Source: Rhodococcus rhodnii (lineage in GTDB: Bacteria; Actinomycetota; Actinomycetes; Mycobacteriales; Pseudonocardiaceae). From it: 64,000 nucleotides of DNA. The notes beneath the pieces were generated by a model, which saw only the letters and a program-made list of their open reading frames with translations, had not been told where the DNA came from and searched no databases. The stretch is taken from NCBI GenBank assembly GCA_000720375.1, contig JOAA01000002.1, positions 499,223-563,222 of the forward strand. Direction: 5' to 3'. Positions 17,472-26,342 of this stretch are shown here, piece by piece. Positions within the stretch are counted from its first letter, which is position 1. The number at the start of each line of letters is the position of its first letter. The translations under genes and the position numbers were made by a program.

Positions 17472-18224
17472 TCACCGCACTCCGGCCGCGGCCAGCGCTT
17501 CCTCGGCGAATTTGCAGGCAACAGGTGCTCGTGGTCCGAGATCCTTGAGTGATGCCAGGTCTCCCCGGGCTGCCCACGTGCACATTCCCGCGGACGGAAG
17601 CGGGGCGTTCGGTGGCAGGTCCAGGAGCACGGCGTAACAGATCTCGTGTTCCTGGCCATTGCCGAGATCCCATTCCGCGTGGCCGACGGTCGCCAGTGGA
17701 CGCCCGGTCCATCCGCCGGTCTCCTCGGCGAGGACGCGACGCACGGTCGTGAGCACGTCTTCGGTGGGGTGCCTGCGGCCGCTGATCAGGTCAAGGCCTC
17801 CACCGAACACTCCGGTACCGTTCGGCATTGCACGCAGGCACACCTTTCCTTGTGCCACAACGGCAATGCTGATGATCGCCCGATGACCGGGCGTGAACTG
17901 GGGCAGCGCCAGCTGGTAACCGTTGGCCGCCGTGACGGCCTGGTCTTGGGGCTGCGGCTGGTAGCCAGGCGGTGGCATCGGCGGCGCGTATCCCTGTGGC
18001 GGTGGCGCGAACGCTTGCGGCGGGGGCGCCATCCCGGGCGGCGGAGCGTAACCCTGCGGACCGTAGCCTTGCGGAGGGTACCCGGGTGGCGGCGGACCGT
18101 ACCCGGGCGGACCGTAGTACTGGTTCGGCGGTCCCTGCTTCTTCTTGTTGTTGTTGGCCACGATCACGACCACGACGATGATCAGGATCAACGGGACCAA
18201 CACCGTCACCATGAGTGCGCTCAC
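17472..18224 (-). CDS. Membrane-anchored protein with Pro/Gly-rich linker and Nudix-like domain
   Basis: 250 residues. An N-terminal helix (VTVLVPLILIIVVVVIV) is followed by a KKK stop-transfer. Residues about 33-95 are Pro/Gly/Tyr/Gln-rich (YGPPGYGPPPPGYPPQGYG). The C-terminal ~155 residues resemble a Nudix hydrolase: FGGGLDLISGRR, then E-x7-RVLAEETGG. The canonical RExxEE has Val where the first catalytic Glu is expected while the EE pair is kept, so hydrolysis may be weak or absent. It is divergent from the metallopeptidase operon at 18336. Confidence 0.72.
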   Translation of the reverse strand: MSALMVTVLVPLILIIVVVVIVANNNKKKQGPPNQYYGPPGYGPPPPGYPPQGYGPQGYAPPPGMAPPPQAFAPPPQGYAPPMPPPGYQPQPQDQAVTAANGYQLALPQFTPGHRAIISIAVVAQGKVCLRAMPNGTGVFGGGLDLISGRRHPTEDVLTTVRRVLAEETGGWTGRPLATVGHAEWDLGNGQEHEICYAVLLDLPPNAPLPSAGMCTWAARGDLASLKDLGPRAPVACKFAEEALAAAGVR

Positions 18225-18335
18225 CCGCTGATCATGCCGGGCGCGGCCGAAACGGCGTACGCCGGTCTGCCCTTCTGGGCATGTCGCGGGCCAAGTGGAT
18301 GCCCTAGCGTCCGGCTTGACGGTAAAGGGGCAGCT

Positions 18336-19982
18336 ATGGCCAGGAGAATCGAGCAGCAGCCTGACGATCAGGCTCGTGCCACACCCGCCTTACCGCCGAC
18401 CAGCGTTGCCGGGCTGCAGGGCGCCGGCAACGCGGCGATGTCGCGGTTCTTGTCCGTACAGCGTGACGTGGTCAGCGACGTCGAAGAACGGATGTCCTAT
18501 TCGGTCACCGACTGGGCCGTCACCGACGACGAGGCGACCGAATCCCTCAACGATCTGGCGGGACTGCCCGCGCCCGCGCTGGCCGCCGCGCTGGGCAGGC
18601 TCTCGCAGACCGCCAAGACCCGCCTGCTGGACAACCTTCCGGCCAACGTCCGGCAGACTTCGGCGTTCACCAAGGTCCTCGTGGCCATGGGACCCGACGC
18701 GGTCCAGCCGTACGTGGAAAGCCTGCTCAGTTACGGCGTTTTCGACTGGGCGATCACCGACGACGACGCCACGGGCGTCTTCCGGATCATGGTCGCTCTG
18801 CAACCCGCGCAACAGGCGACACTGGCCCAGAAGCTGGGCGGTACCAGCCGCGCGCGTCTTGCCGACAATCTCGTGCGTTCGTCGACGATCGGTGACGCGG
18901 AGCACGGCGCGTTGCGTGTGTTGTTCGACGCCACGCCCGACTCCGAAGTCGAGACGTTGAAGCTGTGGATGAAACTGCGGTTCCGGATCGAGTTCGGCAC
19001 CCAGACCTCCGGCAGCGAGGTGGCCGAGGAATGGGACGGCGCGAGCCTGCGCCGGATGTACAACGTATTGCAGTCGTTGCCTCCTGGTGCGGTTGAGGGC
19101 AACCCGGAGCTGTTGCGGATCGACCGGTACCAGGACAGCGGCCCGGCTGGTGGGTACTACGGCAGCGACCGTCGGATCGCCATGGGTTACGGCGATTTGC
19201 GTGCCCGTGACGGCGTCGTCGATCCAGTGGCGAACCCGGGCGGCAGCGGCATGAGCGTCGTTCCCGCGCCGCTGCAAGGGCAGAACCTGTTCGACGGTGT
19301 GGTCCGGCACGAAGTCGGGCACGCCGTGGACAACAGGCTTGGCCTGTCACAGACCTACTGCATCGGCAATGCGGCCGGAGGCAACTGGCAGTCGCACGGT
19401 GACGGCGGTTCCCTTGCGGCGACACTGGTTTCGGCGAGCGGCGGCACGATCAACGGTCTGCCGCCGGAGCAGAAGACCGCTGTGGTCGATGCCTTGCAGG
19501 AAGTCATCAACGACCGCGTGCCGGAGGATATCCAGACGCGGCTTGAAGCGCTGTCGTTCTGGGCATCGCTCGACGCGGCCACGCAGACAGCGATTCTGGG
19601 CGACAACGCGGTACGTGCCCTGCAGATCTGTTTCGCCGACAAGAACCCCGGTAACCCGTGGTACCGACCTGCGGACGACGGCGGAGTCACGCTCGGCGGC
19701 CGTGTCTACCAGGAGGCGTACGCGTCCCAATGGTGGAGTTACGACCCAGCGACGCGGGTCAGGAAGGTGTCGTCCTACCAGTTCCGGGCGCCGGGTGAGT
19801 GGATCGCCGAGGCGTACAACGCGTACTACGCTCCACCGACCAAGGGTGCGATCCTCGCCGCGGCCGACCCGGCGACCAAGGCCTGGTTCGACGTGAACGT
19901 GGATCAGGCCACCGGTGGTGAGGGCGCCGCTGGGCCAGGGCCGTTGTTGCCGGACGGCAGCACCGGGCCCGGCTTCCCGTGA
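18336..19982 (+). CDS. Putative zinc metallopeptidase with eCIS/DUF4157-like N-terminal signature
   Basis: 548 residues from ATG 18336, with AAAGGGG upstream. The frame stays open to 17646 but only from here is it coding-like. The N-terminus has VAGLQGAGNAAMSRFLSVQR, the LQ-x-x-GN-x-A-V...VQR pattern seen at the start of DUF4157 and contractile-injection-associated proteins. Two related helical repeats follow (SVTDWAVTDDEATESLNDLA and GVFDWAITDDDATGVFRIMV). The catalytic-type motif is HEVGHAVD (His 325). There is no signal peptide. It heads an operon with a lipoprotein and a CpXC protein. Known: such N-termini mark cargo or accessories. Inferred: this protein may be one. Confidence 0.72.
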   Translation: MARRIEQQPDDQARATPALPPTSVAGLQGAGNAAMSRFLSVQRDVVSDVEERMSYSVTDWAVTDDEATESLNDLAGLPAPALAAALGRLSQTAKTRLLDNLPANVRQTSAFTKVLVAMGPDAVQPYVESLLSYGVFDWAITDDDATGVFRIMVALQPAQQATLAQKLGGTSRARLADNLVRSSTIGDAEHGALRVLFDATPDSEVETLKLWMKLRFRIEFGTQTSGSEVAEEWDGASLRRMYNVLQSLPPGAVEGNPELLRIDRYQDSGPAGGYYGSDRRIAMGYGDLRARDGVVDPVANPGGSGMSVVPAPLQGQNLFDGVVRHEVGHAVDNRLGLSQTYCIGNAAGGNWQSHGDGGSLAATLVSASGGTINGLPPEQKTAVVDALQEVINDRVPEDIQTRLEALSFWASLDAATQTAILGDNAVRALQICFADKNPGNPWYRPADDGGVTLGGRVYQEAYASQWWSYDPATRVRKVSSYQFRAPGEWIAEAYNAYYAPPTKGAILAAADPATKAWFDVNVDQATGGEGAAGPGPLLPDGSTGPGFP

Positions 19983-20539
19983 TGCGTCCACTGCGTCCGA
20001 TTCGGATCGTCATACTTGTCGCTGTACTGGCCCTTTCCGCGTGTGGGAGTTCGGAAGTGAACGAGGCAGATCTGCGATCGGCGTTGCACCGCAAGCTCCG
20101 GCTGGACAAGGACCGGATGCGGGTGGAGATCGGGCCTGCCGTGCCCGGGCTGCTCGTCTTCCACGCGTACGACCCGAAGGACCCGCGCAGCAACGCGACC
20201 GGCGTCTACGACGGGGACCTGCACTTCGACTTCGACGAGAACGTCTCGCTGGTGCTCAAGGCGCTTGGGTACGGCGAACGCGAGGTCGACCCGAAGGTGG
20301 TCGCCGGTGCGGTCGGCAAGCTCGAAGGCAACCCTGGGACGCCGTTCCTGACCGACTTCGCCATCGAGCAGTCCGGCAACCCGGCGGTGATGACCTTGCC
20401 GCAAGTGGTGACGGTCGACGGCCAGCAGGTCGTCGAGTACTGGAACATGACTTCGCGCAGGCCGTTCTGGCGATCACGGATCCTGCGCAAGCCCGGCGGC
20501 ACCTTCGAGGTCCGTCAGGAACTGCCAGGCGGGAGATAG
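19982..20539 (+). CDS. Lipoprotein, unknown function
   Basis: 185 residues from ATG 19982, overlapping the upstream stop by one base (TGATG). The signal sequence ends in the lipobox LSAC, so the mature protein begins CGSSEVNEADL and is tethered outside the membrane. The remainder is mixed alpha/beta (GVYDGDLHFDFDENVSLVLK) without a family I recognise. Its coupling to the metallopeptidase suggests a shared process at the cell surface. Confidence 0.8.
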   Translation: MRPLRPIRIVILVAVLALSACGSSEVNEADLRSALHRKLRLDKDRMRVEIGPAVPGLLVFHAYDPKDPRSNATGVYDGDLHFDFDENVSLVLKALGYGEREVDPKVVAGAVGKLEGNPGTPFLTDFAIEQSGNPAVMTLPQVVTVDGQQVVEYWNMTSRRPFWRSRILRKPGGTFEVRQELPGGR

Positions 20540-20541
20540 CC

Positions 20542-21231
20542 ATGTCGGTGTTCCGTCCACAGTCGATAGTCTGCACCGCCTGCGGCGCGACGAATGTCGA
20601 AACGGTGGCGATGAGCCTGCACGGCTCACGGGTGCCGCAGATCGTCGAGCAGATCGTCGCGGGCACGTTCCAGTGCTTCACCTGCGCCGGCTGCGGCCTG
20701 GAGTACCGCGCCGACGGGCCGCTGATCTACGTCGATTTCGTCACCAAGCGCTGGATCGGCGAGTTCCCGCGCACCATGGAACACAGCTGGGCCAGCCTGG
20801 AACAGCAGCCGATGGACGTGTTCCGGCAGTCCCTGATCGACCTGGCGCCTGCGTTCCTGCGGGCCGAGGCCGACGGGTTCATCGTCCGCGCGGTCTTCGG
20901 CCTCGACGCGCTGGCCGAGAAGATCCGCCTGCTGGAGGCCGGGATCGACGACCGCGCGGTGGAAGTCGCCAAGCTGGAGATCATCAGGCAGACCGGCGCG
21001 GTCATGTCACCGGACCGCAGGCCACGCGTGGTCGAGGCGGACGCCGAAGCGGTCACCATGGTCCTCTGGTCACCGTCCGCCGAGCAGTTCTGCGTGTCCG
21101 TGCCCACCGCCGACATCATGGCGCTGGCCGGCGGGGAAGGCTGGCGGTCCCTGCTCAGGGAGATGCAGATCGGTCCGTATGTCGACTTAGGACGGATCCT
21201 GCTCGACGGCCGCCGCACGGCTTCGGTGTGA
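20542..21231 (+). CDS. CpXC-domain protein
   Basis: 229 residues from ATG 20542, two bases after the previous stop, with GGGAGAT as ribosome site. Two CxxC knuckles near the N-terminus (VCTACGATN and FTCAGCGLEY) form the zinc-ribbon-like CpXC domain. The rest is a predicted soluble domain (LAPAFLRAEADGFIVRAVFG). Function is unknown in the family. It is the third gene of the metallopeptidase operon and cytoplasmic by sequence. Confidence 0.8.
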   Translation: MSVFRPQSIVCTACGATNVETVAMSLHGSRVPQIVEQIVAGTFQCFTCAGCGLEYRADGPLIYVDFVTKRWIGEFPRTMEHSWASLEQQPMDVFRQSLIDLAPAFLRAEADGFIVRAVFGLDALAEKIRLLEAGIDDRAVEVAKLEIIRQTGAVMSPDRRPRVVEADAEAVTMVLWSPSAEQFCVSVPTADIMALAGGEGWRSLLREMQIGPYVDLGRILLDGRRTASV

Positions 21232-21781
21232 CGCAGGCGAGTTCGCGTCGGTTTCTTTCCGACTGTCGGTCATTGGATCATTGGAATCATAAATTCGTAG
21301 TAAATTGCTTTTCGGTTGAGGCGGGGAAAGTCGAACAAATCAGGAAGAATCGCGTGAAACTCCCGGTCAAGCTCGCGGGCAAAAAGTGTTGGTGGAGGCG
21401 CGACTCGTTCTGCTCGGCATTTCTTTGCCTGGCAACGCTTTATCGATCACGTCACGAGTTGATGCGTCCACAGTAGATCCCGCTGCCTCCGTGTGGGTGA
21501 TGTCGCACTGTTCCGTTATTGCTCTGCTTTCCCTTGCTGTCACGGGGTCTGACCGGGTCGGCTCGGTGTATCCGTCTCGTTGACGTCTGTCCAGGTCGAT
21601 CGGGATGTATAGTCACTGCCATTGACTATCAAGCCTGGTGCTCACAACCGACCGGCGACCGGCGCTTTTCAGCCACCTTCGGCCAGCTGGTTTGCCGAAC
21701 CACCTGTCATCACCGATGGTGGCCTCGTCGGAGACCGCGAACGGGGTTACCCTGTGCGGCAACAGGAGAAAGGAGCTCGGC
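21232..21781. other. Long intergenic region before the TetR gene
   Basis: About 550 bases with no credible gene. The stretch 21270-21350 is unusually AT-rich for this window (AATCATAAATTCGTAGTAAATTG-like runs), as promoters often are. The only clear structure is the palindrome at 21609-21629. Confidence 0.5.
21609..21629. promoter_or_regulatory. Palindrome upstream of the TetR gene
   Basis: ATAGTCA and TGACTAT form a perfect 7-bp inverted repeat around a 7-base spacer, 21 bp in all. It lies about 150 bp before the TetR start. Size and shape fit a TetR-family operator, so autorepression is plausible but untested. Confidence 0.5.
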
Positions 21782-22504
21782 GTGGCAGACAGACCGCCGA
21801 CTCGTCGGCAGATGTCCGCGGAACAGACGCGCCGGAAGCTTCTCGCTGTAGCGATGGACGAGTTTTCCCGTCGTCCCTACGCCGAGGTGACGGTCGGCGA
21901 GATCGCCAAAGCCGCGGGCGTGGCGCACGGCCTGCTTTCCCATCATTTTAACGGGAAGCCGGGCTTGTACGCCGAAACGCTGCGCGACGTCACCAGGCAG
22001 TTGGCAGAAGCGACACAGTCGGATCCGACGGCGCCTTCCGGCGAACAGATCCGCTACCGGCTGCGTGCATACGTGGATTTCATTGCTCAGAACGAAGGTA
22101 TCGCCCGCAACCTCATCCTCGGCGGCGCCGAGCCGGGGCCAGAGGCATGCGATGTCCTCGACTCCGGCCGATGTTCCGGTATCCGGGCCATCTGCGGAAC
22201 GCTTGGCCTCGACAGCGAACACCCGGCCGTCAGCATGTCGATGACCGTCTTCGTCAAGGCCGCCGATGCGGCGGCGGGCGCCTGGCTTGACGCCGGGCAG
22301 CCGTTCACGCCCGACCGGGTCGTCGACGCGCTGGTCGAGTTGCTGCGCGGCGCGCTGCATAGCGCCAAGCAGTTGGATCCGTCGCTTGACGTGTCCGAGG
22401 CGCTCGCCGATCTGGACGACCGGGCGCCGGCCGAGTCGGCGTTAGCCGGTCCGGTCTTGATTGATTCCGGCTTGGTCGACAGGGCGCTGGCGGACTCGGC
22501 CTGA
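21782..22504 (+). CDS. TetR-family transcriptional regulator
   Basis: 240 residues from GTG 21782 (MADRPPTRRQMSAEQ), with AGGAGAAAGGAG upstream. The N-terminal HTH reads TRRKLLAVAMDEFSRRPYAE, then VGEIAKAAGVAHGLLSHHF. The ligand domain carries Cys residues in ACDVLDSGRCSG. The C-terminal tail is acidic and repetitive (ALADLDDRAPAESALAG). The adjacent PPDK-like gene is convergent, so the target is not obvious; self-control is likely. Confidence 0.93.
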   Translation: MADRPPTRRQMSAEQTRRKLLAVAMDEFSRRPYAEVTVGEIAKAAGVAHGLLSHHFNGKPGLYAETLRDVTRQLAEATQSDPTAPSGEQIRYRLRAYVDFIAQNEGIARNLILGGAEPGPEACDVLDSGRCSGIRAICGTLGLDSEHPAVSMSMTVFVKAADAAAGAWLDAGQPFTPDRVVDALVELLRGALHSAKQLDPSLDVSEALADLDDRAPAESALAGPVLIDSGLVDRALADSA

Positions 22505-22505
22505 C

Positions 22506-23765
22506 TCAACGGATGGGCGGACGAGCGTCCGCCCATCCGAGAAATCTGGTCAAGTACGGATCCGCCGCCGCTGTGGTGACGTCGGCGTGACCGGCCACAA
22601 TTGCACCGTTGGTGCCGTCAATGGTGATCGGTTCGCCTACGGGAATGCGTTGGCCGTTGACGTATATCGCTGCGTTTTCGACGGTGAGATTGGCGACCCC
22701 GACGACTGCGGGCTTACCCATCGATCGTGCGACGACGGCCGCGTGACTGGCTGGCCCTCCGCGTGCGGTCACAACTCCCGCTGCGGCGGCGAGGCCGTGC
22801 ATATCGAACGGTGACGTTTCCGGCCGCACCAAGATGACCGGGCCTGGCGTGCGCACCGCTTTGTCCGAAGTGGTCACGACGACACCTGTTGCGACGCCTG
22901 GTGAAGCGCCAACGCCGCGAGCCAGAATCTCGGTGGCGACGATGCTGGGTGTGCTGGAGTGCGCGAGGTCGTGCCGGGTGACTCGGCGTACGGCTTCTGC
23001 CTGGCTGATCATGCCTTCGTCGACGAGGTCAACGGCTAGTCTGATCGCGGCGCGACCCACGAATCGACCGGGCCGCACTTGCAGGAACCACAGTTCGCCG
23101 GATTCGAACGTGAACTCCACGTAGCACGCGTCGCGGTAGTGCTGTTCGATCCGCCTCAAACCGTCGCGAAGTCCGTCCCACACGGCAGGCTCTTTGGCCA
23201 TATCGGCCAACGGTGATGTGGACTGCCTTCCGGATACGACAGCGTCTCCCTGCTGTCCGAAAAGGACATCGCCGTACGGGGCGGGCTCGCCAGTGTTCGG
23301 GTTGCGGCTGAACGCCACTCCAGTGCCGCTGTGGTCGTCGCGGTTCCCGTACACCATCGCCTGTACGGTCACGGCTGTGCCGAGGTCGTCCGGGATGTCG
23401 TGTAGCGCTCGGTATGTCTTGGCCCGTGGGGTGTTCCACGACTCGAACACCTCGATGATCGCGGACCTCAGGCGCCGAGGGTCGCTGACGTTCAGCACTG
23501 TGTTCATCATGCCGGGCATGGACACCTTGCTGCCCGAGCGAACAGACACCGACTCGAAGCCGTGCATGGCCACCGCAAGCTCCTCTTCGAGACCGTCGGG
23601 AAGACGTCCTTTGTGGAGGAATTCACGGCAGGCGTCGGTGCTGATGACGAATCCCGATGGTACGGGCAGGTCGAGGCGCAGCAGTGTCACGAGGCCGAAA
23701 GCCTTGCTGCCAAGGACATCCGCTGTCTCATCAAGCTCCGCGGAAAGCTGGTGTATCCACGTCAT
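22506..23765 (-). CDS. Shortened PPDK-like protein: ATP-grasp plus phosphohistidine domain
   Basis: 419 residues from ATG 23765. The nucleotide-binding part matches pyruvate phosphate dikinase: VRSGSKVSMPGMMNTVLN (about 75-92), DDHSGTGVAFSRNPNTGE and VEFTFESGELWFLQVRPG. A swivelling domain follows with VVTARGGPASHAAVVARS (His 341). PPDK is normally ~870-900 residues with a C-terminal TIM barrel that binds PEP/pyruvate. Here the protein ends after the His domain (FLGWADARPPIR). It may transfer phosphate to another acceptor or act with a separate protein. A divergent regulator starts 17 bp away. Confidence 0.85.
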   Translation of the reverse strand: MTWIHQLSAELDETADVLGSKAFGLVTLLRLDLPVPSGFVISTDACREFLHKGRLPDGLEEELAVAMHGFESVSVRSGSKVSMPGMMNTVLNVSDPRRLRSAIIEVFESWNTPRAKTYRALHDIPDDLGTAVTVQAMVYGNRDDHSGTGVAFSRNPNTGEPAPYGDVLFGQQGDAVVSGRQSTSPLADMAKEPAVWDGLRDGLRRIEQHYRDACYVEFTFESGELWFLQVRPGRFVGRAAIRLAVDLVDEGMISQAEAVRRVTRHDLAHSSTPSIVATEILARGVGASPGVATGVVVTTSDKAVRTPGPVILVRPETSPFDMHGLAAAAGVVTARGGPASHAAVVARSMGKPAVVGVANLTVENAAIYVNGQRIPVGEPITIDGTNGAIVAGHADVTTAAADPYLTRFLGWADARPPIR

Positions 23766-23782
23766 GGCGGTAACCTGGGGCC

Positions 23783-24436
23783 GTGACGAACTCTCCGCAT
23801 CAGACCAGAGCCGACCTGTTGGTGCTGCACACCCTTCGCTGCATTGGTTTCGCCGCACTCGAGCGCATCGCCGAGGCCACCGGGCTGGCTGAGTCCGAAG
23901 TGGAATCCGAACTCATCGACCTCGCGGTCGACGGGCTCGTCACCCGAGTACCCGGTGAGTTCGGCGGCTGGAACGTCACCGACGCCGGACGCGCGGCCGA
24001 CACCGAACGCGTCGCCGCGGAACTGGACGCGTCCGGCGCGCGAGTAGAAGTGACCAAAGCGTTCGAGGACTTCATGGTCCTCAACCCGGAATTGCTCGAC
24101 CTGTGCACGGCGTGGCAGATGCGGTCGGTCGACGGAGTGATGACCACGAACGACCACACCGACTCGGCATACGACGCCAAGGTGCTCGGTCTGTTCGCCG
24201 AGTTTCATCAGCGAGCCGATGCCGTGCTGGTGGTCCTGGCGTCGGCCATCACGCGGTTCCAGCGTCATCGTGACCGGCTCGCCCACGCGCTCAGCAGTGC
24301 CCGGGGTGGCCAGTTGGATTACCTGACCGACCGGATGGACGCGTATCACACTGTCTGGTCTCACCTGCACGAAGACTTGCTCACCACCTTGGCCAGGACA
24401 GATACCATTAACATCCAGATGATGACACCATCTTAG
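23783..24436 (+). CDS. Winged-helix regulator divergent from the PPDK-like gene
   Basis: 217 residues from GTG 23783. An N-terminal HTH is readable in LVLHTLRCIGFAALERIAEA and LAVDGLVTRVPGEFGGWNVT, a MarR/DtxR-like winged fold. The C-terminal ~140 residues are helical with an unusual RFQRHRDRLAHAL segment and do not match a ligand domain I know. The 17-bp spacing from the PPDK-like start means both genes share a promoter region. Most likely it controls that enzyme. Confidence 0.7.
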   Translation: MTNSPHQTRADLLVLHTLRCIGFAALERIAEATGLAESEVESELIDLAVDGLVTRVPGEFGGWNVTDAGRAADTERVAAELDASGARVEVTKAFEDFMVLNPELLDLCTAWQMRSVDGVMTTNDHTDSAYDAKVLGLFAEFHQRADAVLVVLASAITRFQRHRDRLAHALSSARGGQLDYLTDRMDAYHTVWSHLHEDLLTTLARTDTINIQMMTPS

Positions 24437-24524
24437 CGGAGATTGCGGGGAGGAGCTTGGGTCCGTCACGGAACCCGTCCCTGACGTTCGGCTATCAGGA
24501 AGGCGGACGTGCTGCGGCGGTTGA

Positions 24525-25046
24525 TCAGGTCAAACCTGTGACGAAGCCCGTCAGCTCACCGGCCTCGCCGAGGCCGAATCCCACAGGGCCGGACCGCACG
24601 AACTTGGCCGGTGGCACGCCGGAAACCGCGTAGTACACCATCTTGTCCTTTGTGGACACGCTGTGTGCCCCGCGCTCCCTGATGAAGTTGATCCGCGGGT
24701 CGACGTCCCAGTTGCCGCGGTCGACCCGGATCGAGCCGTCGACGACCGGCACATCGGCGGGGAACTTGCCGGTCCACGCGGGCCTGGTGATCACCACGAC
24801 CTCGGCGATGGCGCCGGTCTCCTCGGTGAATCCGACCTCGACGTACCCCCTGCCGGGGCCGCCTTCGAGGTCCTCGAAGTAGCAGTACCGCAGGTGGTGC
24901 TCCGGCTGCGGGCTGAACCGCAGGTTCACCTCGAGGTACATGTCGGCGTGGTCCACGACCTCGGTGGCCGGGATCAGTTCCGTCACGATCACCCGGTCGA
25001 TGATTCGGGTTTCGGCCGACGCTGTCCAACACAGTGACCCGGTCAT
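24525..25046 (-). CDS. Hypothetical protein
   Basis: 173 residues from ATG 25046. No signal peptide or membrane helix. A mixed alpha/beta sequence (MYLEVNLRFSPQPEHHLRYC, YVEVGFTEETGAIAEVVVIT) without a family I recognise. Codon use is typical of the window. It is divergent from the glycosyltransferase with ~125 bp between them. The first ~20 residues are uncertain, since a GTG further in could be the true start. Confidence 0.6.
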   Translation of the reverse strand: MTGSLCWTASAETRIIDRVIVTELIPATEVVDHADMYLEVNLRFSPQPEHHLRYCYFEDLEGGPGRGYVEVGFTEETGAIAEVVVITRPAWTGKFPADVPVVDGSIRVDRGNWDVDPRINFIRERGAHSVSTKDKMVYYAVSGVPPAKFVRSGPVGFGLGEAGELTGFVTGLT

Positions 25047-25172
25047 TTCGGACGGCCGGAAAGAGGGTGACTTCCACCCATTTTCAACTTATAGCAGGGT
25101 GGGGGTCTTGTGGCAAGACCCGGGGTATGCCGCACAATCGCTGGCTTACACGGGTGAAAGCGAGGAATCTCC

Positions 25173-26342
25173 ATGCGAGTGCTGCTGTCCGCGATCGGGT
25201 CGCGCGGGGAGATCGAGCCGACGATGGCGCTGGCGCTGCAATTGCAAGAACTCGGCCACGAAGTGCGGATGGTCGCGCCGCCGGACTTCCGTGGCCTCGC
25301 CGACGCGGCCGGGATTCCGTTCGTTCCGGTCGGGCCGGAAGTGCGGCTCACCGCGAAACGCATGACGCCCGAGGAAATGCGCGAGGCGGCGGACAAGAGC
25401 GTGCTCGACCAGTTCGAGGCGGTCTCGACGGCAGGCAAGGGCTTCGATGCCGTCGTCGGAGCTGGAATGCTGCAGTTCGCGGCGCATTCGGCTGCGGAGA
25501 ACCTGGGTGTGCCGTACTTCTTCGGCACCTTCTGCGCCATGAGTTTTCCCTCTCCGCACCACGCGCCGCCCGCGTTCGGCAGTCTGGGTGAGTCACGGGA
25601 AAGGACGGAAGACAACGAAACGCTCTGGGAGAAGGACCGGCTCCGCTTCAACGCGTTCTTGGCCGTGCTGAATTCGTGCCGGGAATCCGCCGGGCTCCCG
25701 GCGATATCCGACGTCCGATCGCACATGTTCGGCGAACAGCCGATGCTGGCCGCCGACCCGGTTTTGGGGCCGTGGCCGGATCCGGCGGACACCAGCGTGG
25801 TCCAGACAGGCGCGTGGTTGCGCAGGGACCAGCGTCCGCTCGACCCGGAATTGGCGAGATTCCTCGACGCGGGCGAGCCGCCGATCTATTTCGGGTTCGG
25901 CAGCATGTTCGTCAAACCGGAGTACAGCCGCTCGGCCATCGAAGCGGCCAGGGCGCTCGGGCGGCGCGCGATCGTGCTGCGCGGCTGGGCGGACTTGTCC
26001 CTTGTGGACGAATCGGACGACGTCCTCGCCGTCGGCGAGGTCAACCACCAGGAGGTCTTCAAGCGTTCGGCGGCAGTCGTCCATCACGGCGGCGCGGGGA
26101 CAACGACGACGGCGGCGCTGTCGGGGGTTCCGCAGGTGATCGTGCCGCAGATGTTCGACCAGTTCTATTGGGCGGAACAGGTTGAGCACCTCGGCATCGG
26201 CCGCGAGCAGTCGTCGGACGAGCTGGCCGAGGCGGTGGAGTTCGTCATGCGGCCGGAAATGGTGGCCAGTGCCCAGGAAGTGTCCGCCGGAATCCGGACC
26301 GACGGCGCCATGGTCGCGGCCCAGCGGATCACGTCACGGTGA
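25173..26342 (+). CDS. GT1-family glycosyltransferase (macroside/glycopeptide type)
   Basis: 389 residues from ATG 25173. GT-B fold: the acceptor half starts MRVLLSAIGSRGEIEPTMAL, and the donor half has the nucleotide-sugar motif VVHHGGAGTTTTAALSGVPQ, then VPQMFDQFYWAEQ. This matches enzymes that add sugars to macrolides, aglycons or glycopeptides in actinomycetes, and also those that inactivate macrolides. No sugar-biosynthesis genes or scaffold synthase are nearby, so a resistance or stand-alone role is as likely as a pathway role. It overlaps the convergent MFS gene by nine bases. Confidence 0.92.
   Translation: MRVLLSAIGSRGEIEPTMALALQLQELGHEVRMVAPPDFRGLADAAGIPFVPVGPEVRLTAKRMTPEEMREAADKSVLDQFEAVSTAGKGFDAVVGAGMLQFAAHSAAENLGVPYFFGTFCAMSFPSPHHAPPAFGSLGESRERTEDNETLWEKDRLRFNAFLAVLNSCRESAGLPAISDVRSHMFGEQPMLAADPVLGPWPDPADTSVVQTGAWLRRDQRPLDPELARFLDAGEPPIYFGFGSMFVKPEYSRSAIEAARALGRRAIVLRGWADLSLVDESDDVLAVGEVNHQEVFKRSAAVVHHGGAGTTTTAALSGVPQVIVPQMFDQFYWAEQVEHLGIGREQSSDELAEAVEFVMRPEMVASAQEVSAGIRTDGAMVAAQRITSR

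Noticed and set aside
7620..26342. Glycopeptide-like biosynthetic gene cluster (P450, StrR-like, glycosyltransferase)
   Set aside because: No NRPS or PKS, no sugar genes, and the genes are scattered over ~18 kb among unrelated operons.
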